A stretch of DNA of 64,000 nucleotides from Paraburkholderia aspalathi (lineage in GTDB: Bacteria > Pseudomonadota > Gammaproteobacteria > Burkholderiales > Burkholderiaceae). Under the pieces are notes generated by a model. That model was not told where the DNA came from. It did not search any database and saw only the letters and a list, made by a program, of their open reading frames with translations. Where the stretch lies: contig NZ_FPBH01000002.1 of NCBI RefSeq assembly GCF_900116445.1, forward strand, positions 248,001 to 312,000. Direction: 5' to 3'. Positions 28,698 through 37,346 of the stretch are shown here, piece after piece (positions within the stretch are counted from its first letter, which is position 1; each line of letters opens with the position of its first letter). The position numbers and the translations under genes were made by a program.

Positions 28698-28736
28698 AAA
28701 GGCCCGCGGTGACGTCGTCACCGCGGGCCTTTCTTT
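28698..28736. terminator. Terminator after the GntR gene
   Basis: A 16-bp stem (28698-28713 with 28717-28732) with a 3-nt loop, A-run on one side and TTCTTT on the other. It ends the leftward GntR gene and isolates the frc control region. Confidence 0.88.
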
Positions 28737-28772
28737 GTCATTCGTTGCGCCAAGCAGGTGCTCAGGTCACCA

Positions 28773-29492
28773 TCAATCCAGAAAATCGCAATTCGCTTCG
28801 ACGAACGCCGCCAGATCGAGCGAATGCTGGCGCGTAAGACGCTCAGCCAGTTCGGTATCGCGCTGCTCCAACGCCTCGATAATGCGCAGGTGGTCGACGA
28901 TCGAACGCGACGCGCGGTCGCTTTGCGATATGGTCATGCGGCGAATCGCCCGCACGTGGATGAAGATGTTCTTGATCGTGTCGAGAATGATCTGCGACTT
29001 CGACAGCTCGACGATCGCCTGATGAAACGCGATGTTGGCGTCGGAGTACTCGGCAATGTGCTCGGCCGGCGTGGCGTCGCGGAAATTGTCGAACATGTGG
29101 CGCAGGCGGGCGATTTCCTCGTCCGTGGCGTGCAGCGTGGCAAGACGCGCCGCCATGCTTTCCAGCGCGGCCCACATCTGGATCATTTCGACGATTTCAC
29201 GCTTGCTCTTGCGCACGATATAGATGCCGCGCCGCGGCACCATGCGCAGAAAACCTTCCTGTTCGAGCAGTGTCATCGCCTCGCGCACCGGCGTGCGGCT
29301 CACGCCCAGCGATTCGCTCAGCACGCGCTCGTCGAGGCGGATTTCTTCGTGAGTCCGATAGATATCCGCGTCGGCAATGGCCTGGCGCAGCATGGCATAC
29401 GCCTGATCGCGCAAGCTCACGCTCGCGCCGATCGGCTGCAACGACAACGTCAGGGGTGGGGCCACTGCTTCAGTTTGAAGTTCTGACGACAT
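28773..29492 (-). CDS. GntR family regulator (FCD/FadR subfamily)
   Basis: A 239-residue regulator: winged HTH at about residues 25-95 (SESLGVSRTPVREAMTLLEQEGFL) and a C-terminal FCD ligand domain from about 100, which usually binds a carboxylic acid through a metal. AGAGG lies upstream of the ATG. It sits between frc and an MHS carrier; matching palindromes occur before both. Likely a repressor of these acid-use genes. Confidence 0.9.
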   Translation of the reverse strand: MSSELQTEAVAPPLTLSLQPIGASVSLRDQAYAMLRQAIADADIYRTHEEIRLDERVLSESLGVSRTPVREAMTLLEQEGFLRMVPRRGIYIVRKSKREIVEMIQMWAALESMAARLATLHATDEEIARLRHMFDNFRDATPAEHIAEYSDANIAFHQAIVELSKSQIILDTIKNIFIHVRAIRRMTISQSDRASRSIVDHLRIIEALEQRDTELAERLTRQHSLDLAAFVEANCDFLD

Positions 29493-29706
29493 TCATCGCC
29501 TCTTGTTGAACATGCGCACGGTAGGGCACCACTGCGGGCGCCACTGCGGCCATTCTGCCATCCTGCTCGCCCAGGCCGACGAACCGGCCATGTTGCGCTG
29601 CAAGTTGCGCAACCGGCTGCGGGATCCAGCGGGTCAGCAGAACGGTGGCGGCAGAGCCCAAAGCTACGAAACCAACGGCGAGCAGCGAGAGAGGAACAAA
29701 TTCCAT
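29470..29706 (-). CDS. Small single-span membrane protein (possible)
   Basis: 78 residues starting at ATG 29706, with GGAG six nt upstream. One hydrophobic helix (VPLSLLAVGFVALGSAATVLL), then a soluble tail. The end overlaps the GntR start by 23 nt, so it would be co-transcribed with it. No family recognised. Confidence 0.45.
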   Translation of the reverse strand: MEFVPLSLLAVGFVALGSAATVLLTRWIPQPVAQLAAQHGRFVGLGEQDGRMAAVAPAVVPYRAHVQQEAMNVVRTSN

Positions 29707-30074
29707 TTGTAACTCCGAATGATTGAGTGAATAGATGACTCAATCATATGCTGCAGCGCCGCAAAAATCAATATTCCGTATGTAGTATATCAGTCACTGT
29801 TGTTTTTAGGATTAGATGTTCAAGGTAGCACGGGCAACCCGCGGGCGGTTCTCCTGCTTGTCCCAACACACGACGCTCGGTGTAAACGCGCAAAACGCGC
29901 GCTATGCGCGCAGTCGCGTTCGATGATCGCGCAAATTCACCCGAATGCGGATTGTGGGAACCGCTACGCATCATTAACCTTCGGGGAATCCTGTGATGGG
30001 CCGCAGCGTCCCCTGCCCTGCATCTGCCGCGCGCTTCCAGACAGCATCCGAGAATTCGAAGGAGACACCGTCAT
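29707..30074. other. 368-nt divergent control region
   Basis: No gene seen. It contains the third GntR-type site and the promoters of the small membrane gene (leftward) and the MHS carrier (rightward). Confidence 0.5.
29780..29795. promoter_or_regulatory. Weaker third GntR-type site
   Basis: ATGTAGTATATCAGTC matches the palindrome before frc at 11 of 16 positions. It lies between the small membrane gene and the MHS carrier, 280 nt before the latter. Confidence 0.35.
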
Positions 30075-31403
30075 ATGAGTACCACTATCCCGAGCGCGCC
30101 GAAAACGTCCATCACCGACAACCGCGCGGCGCGCAGCCAGGCACGCAAGGCGGCGCTTGGCAGCTTTGTCGGCGCAGTAGTCGACTGGTATGACTTTCTG
30201 CTGTACGGCATCGTCGCCGCGCTCGTCTTCAACGCCGAGTTCTTCCCGAAGGTCAGCCCGGCGATGGGCACGCTCGCCGCATTCGCAACTTTCGGCGTCG
30301 GCTTTCTGTTCCGGCCGCTCGGCGGCTTCGTGTTCGGCCACTACGGCGACCGGCTTGGACGCAAGCGCATGCTGGTCCTCACAGTGATGATGATGGGCCT
30401 CTCCACCGCGGCAATCGGTCTGCTGCCGGCTTTCTCCAGCATCGGCTGGTGGGCGCCGGTGCTGCTCGTCACGTTGCGCGCGATCCAGGGCTTCGCGGTC
30501 GGCGGCGAATGGGGCGGCGCCGCCTTGATGGCGGTCGAAAGCGCGCCGGAGAAGAAGAAGGCGTTCTACAGCAGCGGCGTGCAGGTCGGCTATGGCGTGG
30601 GTCTGGTGCTCGCGACCGGATTGGTCGCGATCATCAGCCGCTCGATGGACAACGCGTCGTTCCTGAGCTGGGGCTGGCGCCTGCCCTTCCTGTTCAGTGT
30701 GGTGCTGGTGCTGGTCGCGCTGTGGATCCGCTCGAGCATGGAAGAATCGAAGGAGTTCGTCGAGAAGGTCGGCGAACGGGGCGAACGCAGCGTGCGGCTG
30801 CCGATCGTCGAGGCCTTGCTGAAGCACCCCAAGGCTTTCCTGCTGATCATCGCGCTGCGCCTTGCCGAGTTGTTCACGATGTATATCGTGACCGCGTTCG
30901 CACTGAACTACTCGACGGCGAATCTGCACATGCCGCGTGAGTTCTTCCTCTCGATCGGCCTGCTGGTCGGGGCGGTGAGCTGCGTGACGATTCCGTGCTT
31001 CGCGTGGCTTGCGGACCGTTTCGGCCGCCGGCGCGTGTATATCATCGGCGCGCTGGTCGGCATGTTCAGCGCGGTGCCGTTCTTCCTCGCGCTCGAAGCC
31101 CGCTCGACGGTGTGGATCGTGATCTTCGCGGTCATGCTCGCCAACGTCGCCCACGACATGGTCGTGAGCGTGCAGCAGCCGATGTTCACCGAACTGTTCG
31201 GCACCGAGTACCGCTATAGCGGCGCGGGCGTCGGTTATCAGGTGGCGAGCGTGGTCGGCGGCGGCTTCACGCCGTTTATCGCGGTGGCGCTGGTCAGCTT
31301 TGCCGGCGGCTCCTGGCATCCGGTGGCGGCGTATCTGGCGGTCGGCTGTCTGATCTCAGTATTGGTGGCAGCGAAGATGAAGACGGGGCGCACGGTCGCC
31401 TGA
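30075..31403 (+). CDS. MHS-family MFS transporter
   Basis: A 442-residue, 12-segment carrier of the metabolite:H+ symporter group (ProP, ShiA, KgtP): an N-terminal VVDWYDFLLYG, the GDRLGRKRML loop between helices 2 and 3, and LRAIQGFAVGGEWGG in helix 4. Imports organic acids such as shikimate, citrate or 2-oxoglutarate. GAAGGAGA lies upstream of the ATG. It is placed beyond the GntR gene, with a candidate GntR site upstream. Confidence 0.9.
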   Translation: MSTTIPSAPKTSITDNRAARSQARKAALGSFVGAVVDWYDFLLYGIVAALVFNAEFFPKVSPAMGTLAAFATFGVGFLFRPLGGFVFGHYGDRLGRKRMLVLTVMMMGLSTAAIGLLPAFSSIGWWAPVLLVTLRAIQGFAVGGEWGGAALMAVESAPEKKKAFYSSGVQVGYGVGLVLATGLVAIISRSMDNASFLSWGWRLPFLFSVVLVLVALWIRSSMEESKEFVEKVGERGERSVRLPIVEALLKHPKAFLLIIALRLAELFTMYIVTAFALNYSTANLHMPREFFLSIGLLVGAVSCVTIPCFAWLADRFGRRRVYIIGALVGMFSAVPFFLALEARSTVWIVIFAVMLANVAHDMVVSVQQPMFTELFGTEYRYSGAGVGYQVASVVGGGFTPFIAVALVSFAGGSWHPVAAYLAVGCLISVLVAAKMKTGRTVA

Positions 31404-31854
31404 TTCCTACCGATGAGGATTGCGGCGGGCCGGCGTGGCAGAGGTGCTACGACCGGCCCGTTGGCTTTTGAATGAATACTGGATTTCTCGCGAGTAGCGC
31501 TACTTCATGCCCCTCGCGCACCTCCCCCCAACACTCCGCTTTTTGCCGATTCCGGACACTGATTGCCCTGCATTCAGTAGCTCGTTCCCGGCCTTCGTGC
31601 CGCATCGCCGCATTTCCGCAGATTACGGTCGCATTTCACCAGGCTAATGCCTTATGCATTTACATCTCATATTGCAAACGCCAGGTTCGCGCCCTATCGT
31701 TCGACGGAACGAGTTTTGTCTGAATTTGACGACCGTCATATGAAATAAAAATACATATATGTAAGCCACATGAATCTGCAATTTTTACGCCGCGACCTAA
31801 AGCTTTGCGTATGAAGCGCCGATAACAAAGCATTCGTCACACCGGAGACCGACC
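31404..31854. other. 451-nt gap between two carriers
   Basis: No gene seen. A terminator-like hairpin lies at 31426-31460 and a perfect 12-bp palindrome TACATATATGTA at 31752-31763, about 90 nt before the OFA carrier; the latter may be an operator. Confidence 0.5.
31426..31467 (+). terminator. Terminator-like hairpin after the MHS carrier
   Basis: CGGGCCGG (31426-31433) pairs with CCGGCCCG (31453-31460), with TTGGCTTTT after. The 19-nt loop makes it moderate. Confidence 0.45.
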
Positions 31855-33258
31855 ATGAGCAGTATCACCGAGCCGAGCGGAAATTCAGGCTCTGCCCCAT
31901 TCTTTTCCAAACAGGCCACCGTTGCGAAGCCCGGGTTTTCGCGCTGGATGGTTCCGCCTGCAGCGCTCGCCGTTCACCTTTGTATCGGTCAGGCGTACGC
32001 CTTCTCCGTATTCAACGGCCCGCTGACCAAAGTCATCGGCATTACGCAATCCACCGCTGACGACTGGTCGCTGACCTCGCTCGGCTGGATCTTTTCGCTG
32101 GCGATCGTGTTCCTGGGTTTGTCGGCGGCGTTTGCCGGCAAGTGGCTCGAACATGTCGGCCCGCGCCGCACGATGTTTACCGCTGCGTGCTGCTTCGGCG
32201 GCGGCTTCCTCGTCTCGGCGCTCGGCGTGCACCTGCATCAGATCGCGCTGCTTTATCTCGGCTACGGCGTGATCGGCGGGATTGGACTCGGCCTCGGTTA
32301 TGTGTCGCCGGTGTCGACGTTGATCCGCTGGTTCCCGGATCGTCGCGGTATGGCGACCGGCATGGCGATCATGGGCTTCGGCGGCGGCGCGATGATTGCC
32401 GCGCCTTTGTCGGTAGCGTTGATGAACCACTTCCGCAGCGCGACCAGCATCGGCGTGGCCGAGACCTTCGTCGTGCTCGGCATTGCGTACTTCATCTCGA
32501 TGTCGATCGGCGCACTCGCGATTCGCGTGCCGCCGGCTGACTGGAAGCCGGCCGGCTGGACGCCGCCCGAGACCACCCAGAAGAAGATGATCTCGCGTAA
32601 CCACGTGCACATCGATCAGGCGTTGAAGACGCCGCAGTTCTACCTGATCTGGCTCGTGCTGTTCCTGAACGTGACGGCCGGCATCGGCATTCTCGGCCAG
32701 GCGTCGGTGATGATTCAGGAGAGCTTCAAGGACACCGTGACGGCTGCCGCGGCGGCTGGTTTCGTCGGCCTGCTCTCGCTGTTCAACATGGGCGGCCGTT
32801 TCGTGTGGGCCTCGGCTTCGGACTGGATCGGCCGCAAGAACACCTACTTCATCTTCTTCGCGCTCGGCGCCGTGCTGTACTACCTCGTGCCCGGCTTCGC
32901 GGCTTCCGGCCAGATCGCTCTGTTCGTGCTCGCGTACTGCGTGATCCTGTCGATGTACGGCGGTGGCTTCGCGACGGTGCCCGCGTATCTCGCGGACATG
33001 TTCGGCACGGCGTTCGTCGGCGGTATTCACGGCCGCTTGCTGACGGCCTGGGCCGCGGCGGGTGTCGCCGGTCCGGTGCTGGTGAATTACATCCGTGCCT
33101 ATCAGGTGGCGCACGGCGTGGCCAAGGCGGACGCCTACACGATGACGATCCACATCATGGTGGTGCTGCTGGTGATCGGTTTCGTCTGCAACCTGCTGGT
33201 CAAGCGTGTCGACGACAAGCACCACATGACTGACGCACAACTCGCCAAAGGCGCCTAA
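31855..33258 (+). CDS. OFA-family MFS carrier (oxalate/formate antiporter type)
   Basis: A 467-residue, 12-segment carrier. OFA features: AFSVFNGPLT in helix 1, GPRRTMF loop, WFPDRRGMATGMAIMGFGGGAM in the helix 4-5 region. It is longer than the OFA protein at 22493 and clearly a different branch. Unlike that one, it is followed after 10 nt by a 42-residue membrane protein whose ribosome-binding site overlaps this stop codon. It probably exchanges a carboxylate such as oxalate for formate across the inner membrane. Confidence 0.9.
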   Translation: MSSITEPSGNSGSAPFFSKQATVAKPGFSRWMVPPAALAVHLCIGQAYAFSVFNGPLTKVIGITQSTADDWSLTSLGWIFSLAIVFLGLSAAFAGKWLEHVGPRRTMFTAACCFGGGFLVSALGVHLHQIALLYLGYGVIGGIGLGLGYVSPVSTLIRWFPDRRGMATGMAIMGFGGGAMIAAPLSVALMNHFRSATSIGVAETFVVLGIAYFISMSIGALAIRVPPADWKPAGWTPPETTQKKMISRNHVHIDQALKTPQFYLIWLVLFLNVTAGIGILGQASVMIQESFKDTVTAAAAAGFVGLLSLFNMGGRFVWASASDWIGRKNTYFIFFALGAVLYYLVPGFAASGQIALFVLAYCVILSMYGGGFATVPAYLADMFGTAFVGGIHGRLLTAWAAAGVAGPVLVNYIRAYQVAHGVAKADAYTMTIHIMVVLLVIGFVCNLLVKRVDDKHHMTDAQLAKGA

Positions 33259-33268
33259 GGAGACTCGC

Positions 33269-33397
33269 ATGTCGACCGTTCAAGCCGTTCATCCGACCAA
33301 CAAGGTCAAGCTCGCCGTCTTCTGGCTGTATGTGACGCTGCCGCTTGCATGGGGTGTGTTCAATACGCTCTCGCAAGCGATGAAGCTGTTCAAGTGA
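33269..33397 (+). CDS. MFS transporter small subunit
   Basis: A 42-residue protein read from ATG 33269 to TGA 33395-33397; TAAGGAG overlaps the stop of the OFA carrier. It starts with a short basic segment and has one membrane helix with the pattern AVFWLYVTLPLAWGVFNTL, ending KLFK. I recognise this as the tiny partner encoded after some OFA-type carriers. It presumably binds or stabilises the carrier; no experimental role is known to me. Confidence 0.75.
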   Translation: MSTVQAVHPTNKVKLAVFWLYVTLPLAWGVFNTLSQAMKLFK

Positions 33398-33411
33398 GTT
33401 AAGTGTTGCAC

Positions 33412-33441
33412 GCGCCCCGCACGATCGAACGTGCGGGGCGC
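33412..33441. terminator. Hairpin ending the OFA operon
   Basis: A perfect 12-bp G+C-rich stem (33412-33423 with 33430-33441) and ATCGAA loop, 14 nt after the small-subunit stop. There is no T-run, so it may mainly protect the transcript 3' end. Confidence 0.55.
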
Positions 33442-33530
33442 CAGCAAAGCGTCACAACGCGCGCGCGAGTTGCGCGCGGTCTCCTACCCTCCGCCTCCGG
33501 CTACTGCGGACACACCGCACTGCCGCCGCT

Positions 33531-33956
33531 TCAGATCTTCTCGAACAGTACTTCTTGCGCGCCTTCCCACAGCACCTTGGTGCCGAGTTCGCGCAGCTTT
33601 TCCTTGCCTTCGACGATGGTCAGGAAGTGATTGCCCGCGAGCTGGCCGAGCTTGCTTGCGAAGCAGCACGAGCCGTACGCAAGAATGATCTCCGTTTCGC
33701 TGTAGCCGCCCGGATAGAACAGGATGTCGCCCACCGACGGATGGCTCGTGTGATTTTCGAAGCCGACTGCCACGCCGTCGTTTTCGAGCTTGAAGTCGCC
33801 AAGCGGAACCCAGCAGCCCTCGCCGCTCCAGCGCACGTGAATGATCTTCTGACGATATGGCAGAAGCTTCAGAAAGGCGGCCACCGTTTGCGGCGCGTCG
33901 GGATGCGTTTCGGCGGTAAAGACGTGGCCGCAGGAGGTGATTCGGAGTCGGGTCAT
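33531..33956 (-). CDS. DUF3830 family protein (cyclophilin-like fold)
   Basis: A 141-residue soluble protein starting at ATG 33956; the frame extends upstream but without family similarity. The family pattern is clear in GDILFYPGGYSETEIILAYG and FASKLGQLAGNHF. These small beta-barrel proteins are often found beside carboxylate or hydantoin-type catabolic genes, but no reaction is established. No cysteine/histidine active site can be assigned by eye. Confidence 0.8.
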   Translation of the reverse strand: MTRLRITSCGHVFTAETHPDAPQTVAAFLKLLPYRQKIIHVRWSGEGCWVPLGDFKLENDGVAVGFENHTSHPSVGDILFYPGGYSETEIILAYGSCCFASKLGQLAGNHFLTIVEGKEKLRELGTKVLWEGAQEVLFEKI

Positions 33957-34563
33957 CGGTAAGGTATCCGGTGTGAAGGGTTGAGTGGAAGGGTCGGTCA
34001 GAGGCCGGCTGGGGCCAAGCCGACGGCACAACATTCTGTCGGCCGGTGCAAGGCTTCGACAGATACAGTTGCCGAGCAACTGGTCAGGCCAGTTAGCCCA
34101 ATGGTCGCGGCGAACGCGCATTGCACAGGCCATCGCGCGTTCATAGCGCTCCACCGTGTGCTACCGCAAACCAACAAGCGCAAAGGATGCAAGCGGTTCT
34201 ATCGTTCACCGCGCATGAAATCACAGGGCTTCAAAATTGGCCGGAACAGCACCGGGGCGCATCCATGCCAGCTTCATCCTCAATCGCGCCACGAAACTTC
34301 GTAGTTTGCAAGCCGCGCAATGCGCAGCAAACTGCGAAAAGTGCGTGATTGCCGTTTTCGGCGCTTCATCAAACCTTGCCCTCGACAACCCGCCGCGACC
34401 GGCCTCGATACACGGTGCCACGCGGCGATCAGGCGTTCCCGCTCTGCACAGCAGCATAGCGTGTCGCGACCGACGAATCCCGCGTGCCGTCAACTGTCGG
34501 CATGCAACTCGGGCATCGCATAGTGGCGAGCCGCCCACACGATCCAGCCGCGCAACCTGACGC
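33957..34563. other. 607-nt gap with no convincing gene
   Basis: Several short frames exist on both strands but none has a ribosome-binding site, recognisable domain or coherent composition. It lies upstream of DUF3830 and downstream of the AraC gene, and probably holds the DUF3830 promoter. Confidence 0.5.
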
Positions 34564-35475
34564 TCAGCCGCGCAGCCGGTAGGCAAGCGGCGTTACGCCG
34601 TAGCCACGCTTGAACTGCACGGAGAAATGACTGGCATTCTCGAAACCAACCGCAAGCGCGATTTGCAGCACCGGCTGATCGGTGGCGCGCAGCAGCCTCG
34701 CGGCTTCCTCGAGACGCAAGCGCGTGACGAACTGATGGGGTGTTTCACCGGTCTCGCGGCGGAACACACGCGCAAAGTGGAAGCTGCTTAACCCGGCCTG
34801 CGCGGCCAGTTCGCTGATGGCCAGATCGGCGGCAAGATTGGCCCGAATGTAATCGGTTACACGGCGGATGCGGCGTGGCACCAAACGCTCGGGATGCGGC
34901 GGCAGGCCGGCCGGAGCGTGACGGCCACGCGAATAATGTTGCAACAAATGGGCAGCGAGCGCGTGGGTCAGCGCGTCGACATACAGCCGCGAGTCGGCGG
35001 GATCGCCCGCGGCGCGATGCAATGCGCGAAGCATCTCGGCGATCAGTGGATCGTGAAACTGCATTGCGTCGCCTAGCGTCAGCTCGCGTGAACCACCCAG
35101 CTCCATCTGGTCGGCGACGCTGTCGATCAGGCTGCGCTCCAGGTGCAAATGAACGGTCGACAGCGGCTCATCGCTGATCGAACGCCAGCGCCACGAGATC
35201 GGCACGGGCGGCACGAACCAGACGTCGCCCATACGCAGGTCGGCGCTCTCCCAGCGTCCGTCCAGGTTGCGCTCGAGGTGTTCGGCGCCGCTGCCGAGCG
35301 TCATCAGCGTGACGTCCTGCAGGCCGGGCGCCTCCAGCAGTTCCTGCTCGTCAGGTTCGAGATACGAGCGCAGCACCAGGTGCCGCCACGGGCGATCCAC
35401 GCTCGACACCAGTTTCTGGCCCGCCATATAGCGGTCGTAGGCAAGCGTCGTTGTCAGCTTTGGAATTTTTGCCAT
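34564..35475 (-). CDS. AraC family transcriptional regulator
   Basis: A 303-residue regulator starting at ATG 35475 (GAAAGAGA upstream). Residues about 30-150 form a cupin-like sensor and the C-terminal 100 residues hold two HTH motifs (ISELAAQAGLSSFHFARVFRRETGE and VLQIALAVGFENASHFSVQFKRGYG). It is divergent from the LuxR gene across 184 nt and could regulate it or the nearby catabolic genes. Inducer unknown. Confidence 0.9.
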   Translation of the reverse strand: MAKIPKLTTTLAYDRYMAGQKLVSSVDRPWRHLVLRSYLEPDEQELLEAPGLQDVTLMTLGSGAEHLERNLDGRWESADLRMGDVWFVPPVPISWRWRSISDEPLSTVHLHLERSLIDSVADQMELGGSRELTLGDAMQFHDPLIAEMLRALHRAAGDPADSRLYVDALTHALAAHLLQHYSRGRHAPAGLPPHPERLVPRRIRRVTDYIRANLAADLAISELAAQAGLSSFHFARVFRRETGETPHQFVTRLRLEEAARLLRATDQPVLQIALAVGFENASHFSVQFKRGYGVTPLAYRLRG

Positions 35476-35659
35476 CACATCTCTTTCAGGGAGGTCCTAT
35501 ATGCACATGAGCAAACCCTGCCGCACCCGCGTCGCCGGTTAGAGGTCAGCGCAAGATCTCAAAAATGATAGCAAGGAACCGGCTACCGTAATATTTGGAA
35601 ATAGTTAATCATCCAGGTTGTCGTCTTTCACGCGTTTCGAACGCCGGAGCTACCGTTTC

Positions 35660-36661
35660 ATGGAACACGAATGCGATACGTTGCCGCATTGGCTGACGGG
35701 CTCGCCGCAAGGCGAGGCCAGCCACGTGTCGGCGGCATACAACTCAGCGGTTACCGCACAACCGGCTTACCCGGCCGGCACGCGGCAACTCGAGAATTCA
35801 GCCCACGCGGCTGAAGCATCCAGGACATCAACCCGCATGGCGTCAGGCATATCGGCTGGCGGTTTCCTGACTCTTTTCACCGAAGAGGAGATCGGCACGC
35901 CCTCGCCTGCCGCACGACGTGCAGCGCCAGTCATCAGTCCGCTGGTGCGTTTTGGCAGTGCGCAGGACCGCATCGAATTCGTGCGGCGGCGCATCAAACA
36001 ACTCGGCTTCGACTCGTTCAGCTATTCGGCCACGCGCACCACCGCGCATCACAAGTCGATGTTCGTGCTGACCAGCTACGAGTCGCAGACATGGCTCACG
36101 CGCTATTTCCGCGAGCGTTATTTCGAGCTCGATCCGCGCGTTGCGCTGGCGTCGCCGACCGGCATGCCGTTCCTCTGGAACACCGCCGACATGCGCGCCG
36201 ACCTGCCGCGCGCGCAGATGCGCAGCGAGCGGCTCGGCGGGCTGATCGACATGCTGGAGGCCAACGGCCGCAAAAGCGGGATTCTCACGCAGATGCCGCT
36301 GCCTGAGCCGGAGCTGAGCGCGAGCTTGTGCTTCAACTCGGAGATCGGCAACCCTCGCTGGATGACGGAATCGATCGTGGCCGAAACGCTGATGTTCGCG
36401 CACACGATCCATGAATTCATCTGGATGCACGCGAAAAGCGTGATCGGGATCGCACCCGAGCAGCAGCAGCGCGTCTCGCTGAGCGAATTGCAGCATGCAG
36501 TGCTGAAGGCGGTTGTGCAGGGACAGCGCGACAAAGAAATCGCCTACTTCCTCGGGCTGTCGCCGCATAACGTCGACTACCACTTGCGGCGCTTGCGGCA
36601 GTTGTTCAACGTGCGCAATCGCGTGCAGTTGATCAATGTGGCGCAGGGGTATGTGACGTAG
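35660..36661 (+). CDS. LuxR solo with AHL-binding domain
   Basis: A 333-residue protein starting at ATG 35660. After about 95 low-complexity residues comes an autoinducer-binding domain (about 105-260). The five pocket residues known in TraR (Trp57, Tyr61, Asp70, Pro71, Trp85) appear with identical spacing as Trp145, Tyr149, Asp158, Pro159, Trp173, and a GRKSG segment at 203-207 fits the next conserved glycine region. The C-terminal GerE HTH is at about 270-330. No luxI-type synthase is in the window. It stands at the left border of the steroid island. LuxR-type activators control steroid genes in Comamonas (TeiR), so it may be the island's regulator, but the pocket looks made for a homoserine lactone. 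Confidence 0.85.
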   Translation: MEHECDTLPHWLTGSPQGEASHVSAAYNSAVTAQPAYPAGTRQLENSAHAAEASRTSTRMASGISAGGFLTLFTEEEIGTPSPAARRAAPVISPLVRFGSAQDRIEFVRRRIKQLGFDSFSYSATRTTAHHKSMFVLTSYESQTWLTRYFRERYFELDPRVALASPTGMPFLWNTADMRADLPRAQMRSERLGGLIDMLEANGRKSGILTQMPLPEPELSASLCFNSEIGNPRWMTESIVAETLMFAHTIHEFIWMHAKSVIGIAPEQQQRVSLSELQHAVLKAVVQGQRDKEIAYFLGLSPHNVDYHLRRLRQLFNVRNRVQLINVAQGYVT

Positions 36662-36807
36662 TAGATGGATGAAAGCGAGCCGCGGCCGGCGCATCTGCTG
36701 CCTGGCCGCGGCAGCTCGCTTGTTAAAGCCGGCCGGATCGGTACGCCTATCGGTGAGCGTGTTACGCGCCGGCCTCAGCGACATCGCGCGAGGCGCGGCG
36801 TCGAACC

Positions 36808-37329
36808 TCACACGCTGCGCATGGTGCGCAGGCAATCCGCCGCGAGTTGCTGGTAAAGCCGGGTGCCGGACGATTTCGCCACGATCTCCTCCTCGCTCAG
36901 GGTGCGCACCACCCGCCCCGGCACGCCGGCCACCAGCACGCCCGCCGGCACCCGCCAGTCCTTCTTGACGAACGCGCAAGCGGCCACGATGCTCGCCGCG
37001 CCAAGCACCACACCGTCCATGACAACGGCATGCATGCCGACCATCGTGTTCGGTTCCAATGTCGCGCCGTGAATGATCGCGCTGTGCCCGACATGACTGT
37101 CGACACCAAGCCGGCAAGCATTCGCCACGCCAGTGTGCAGCACACAACTATCCTGCACGTTGCTGCCACGCTCCACTACCACCGCGCCGAAGTCTCCGCG
37201 CAGGCTGGCATGCGGACCGATATAACAGCAGGCGGCCACCGTGACGTCGCCGATCAGCACGGCGCTCGGATGAACATAGGCTGACGGGTCGACGCGCGGC
37301 CGCTTACCGTTGAACTCGTAGAGCGCCAT
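36808..37329 (-). CDS. Left-handed beta-helix protein, PaaY/gamma-carbonic-anhydrase family
   Basis: A 173-residue hexapeptide-repeat protein. The metal-binding histidines are visible in VQDSCVLHTG and DSHVGHSAIIHG, and the RGDFG motif precedes them. The C-terminal helix (SEEEIVAKSSGTRLYQQLA) resembles PaaY and CaiE rather than CamH. PaaY is a thioesterase that hydrolyses dead-end CoA intermediates of phenylacetate breakdown, so a CoA-housekeeping role in this island is a fair guess. Last gene of the leftward tesD-SDR-ksi-paaY-like operon, 17 nt after ksi. Confidence 0.8.
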   Translation of the reverse strand: MALYEFNGKRPRVDPSAYVHPSAVLIGDVTVAACCYIGPHASLRGDFGAVVVERGSNVQDSCVLHTGVANACRLGVDSHVGHSAIIHGATLEPNTMVGMHAVVMDGVVLGAASIVAACAFVKKDWRVPAGVLVAGVPGRVVRTLSEEEIVAKSSGTRLYQQLAADCLRTMRSV

Positions 37330-37346
37330 CGCGCCGCCGTCCCGGG

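Noticed and set aside
29964..31319. 451-codon minus-strand frame across the MHS carrier
   Set aside because: It is antisense to a carrier with clear MHS motifs. Its composition is almost only charged residues, a typical GC-shadow frame.
31885..33270. 461-codon minus-strand frame across the second OFA carrier
   Set aside because: Same reason: the + strand protein has OFA motifs and a coupled small subunit.
33981..34586. Open frames on both strands in the 607-nt gap before the AraC gene
   Set aside because: No start signals, no domain, and mutually overlapping; judged non-coding.
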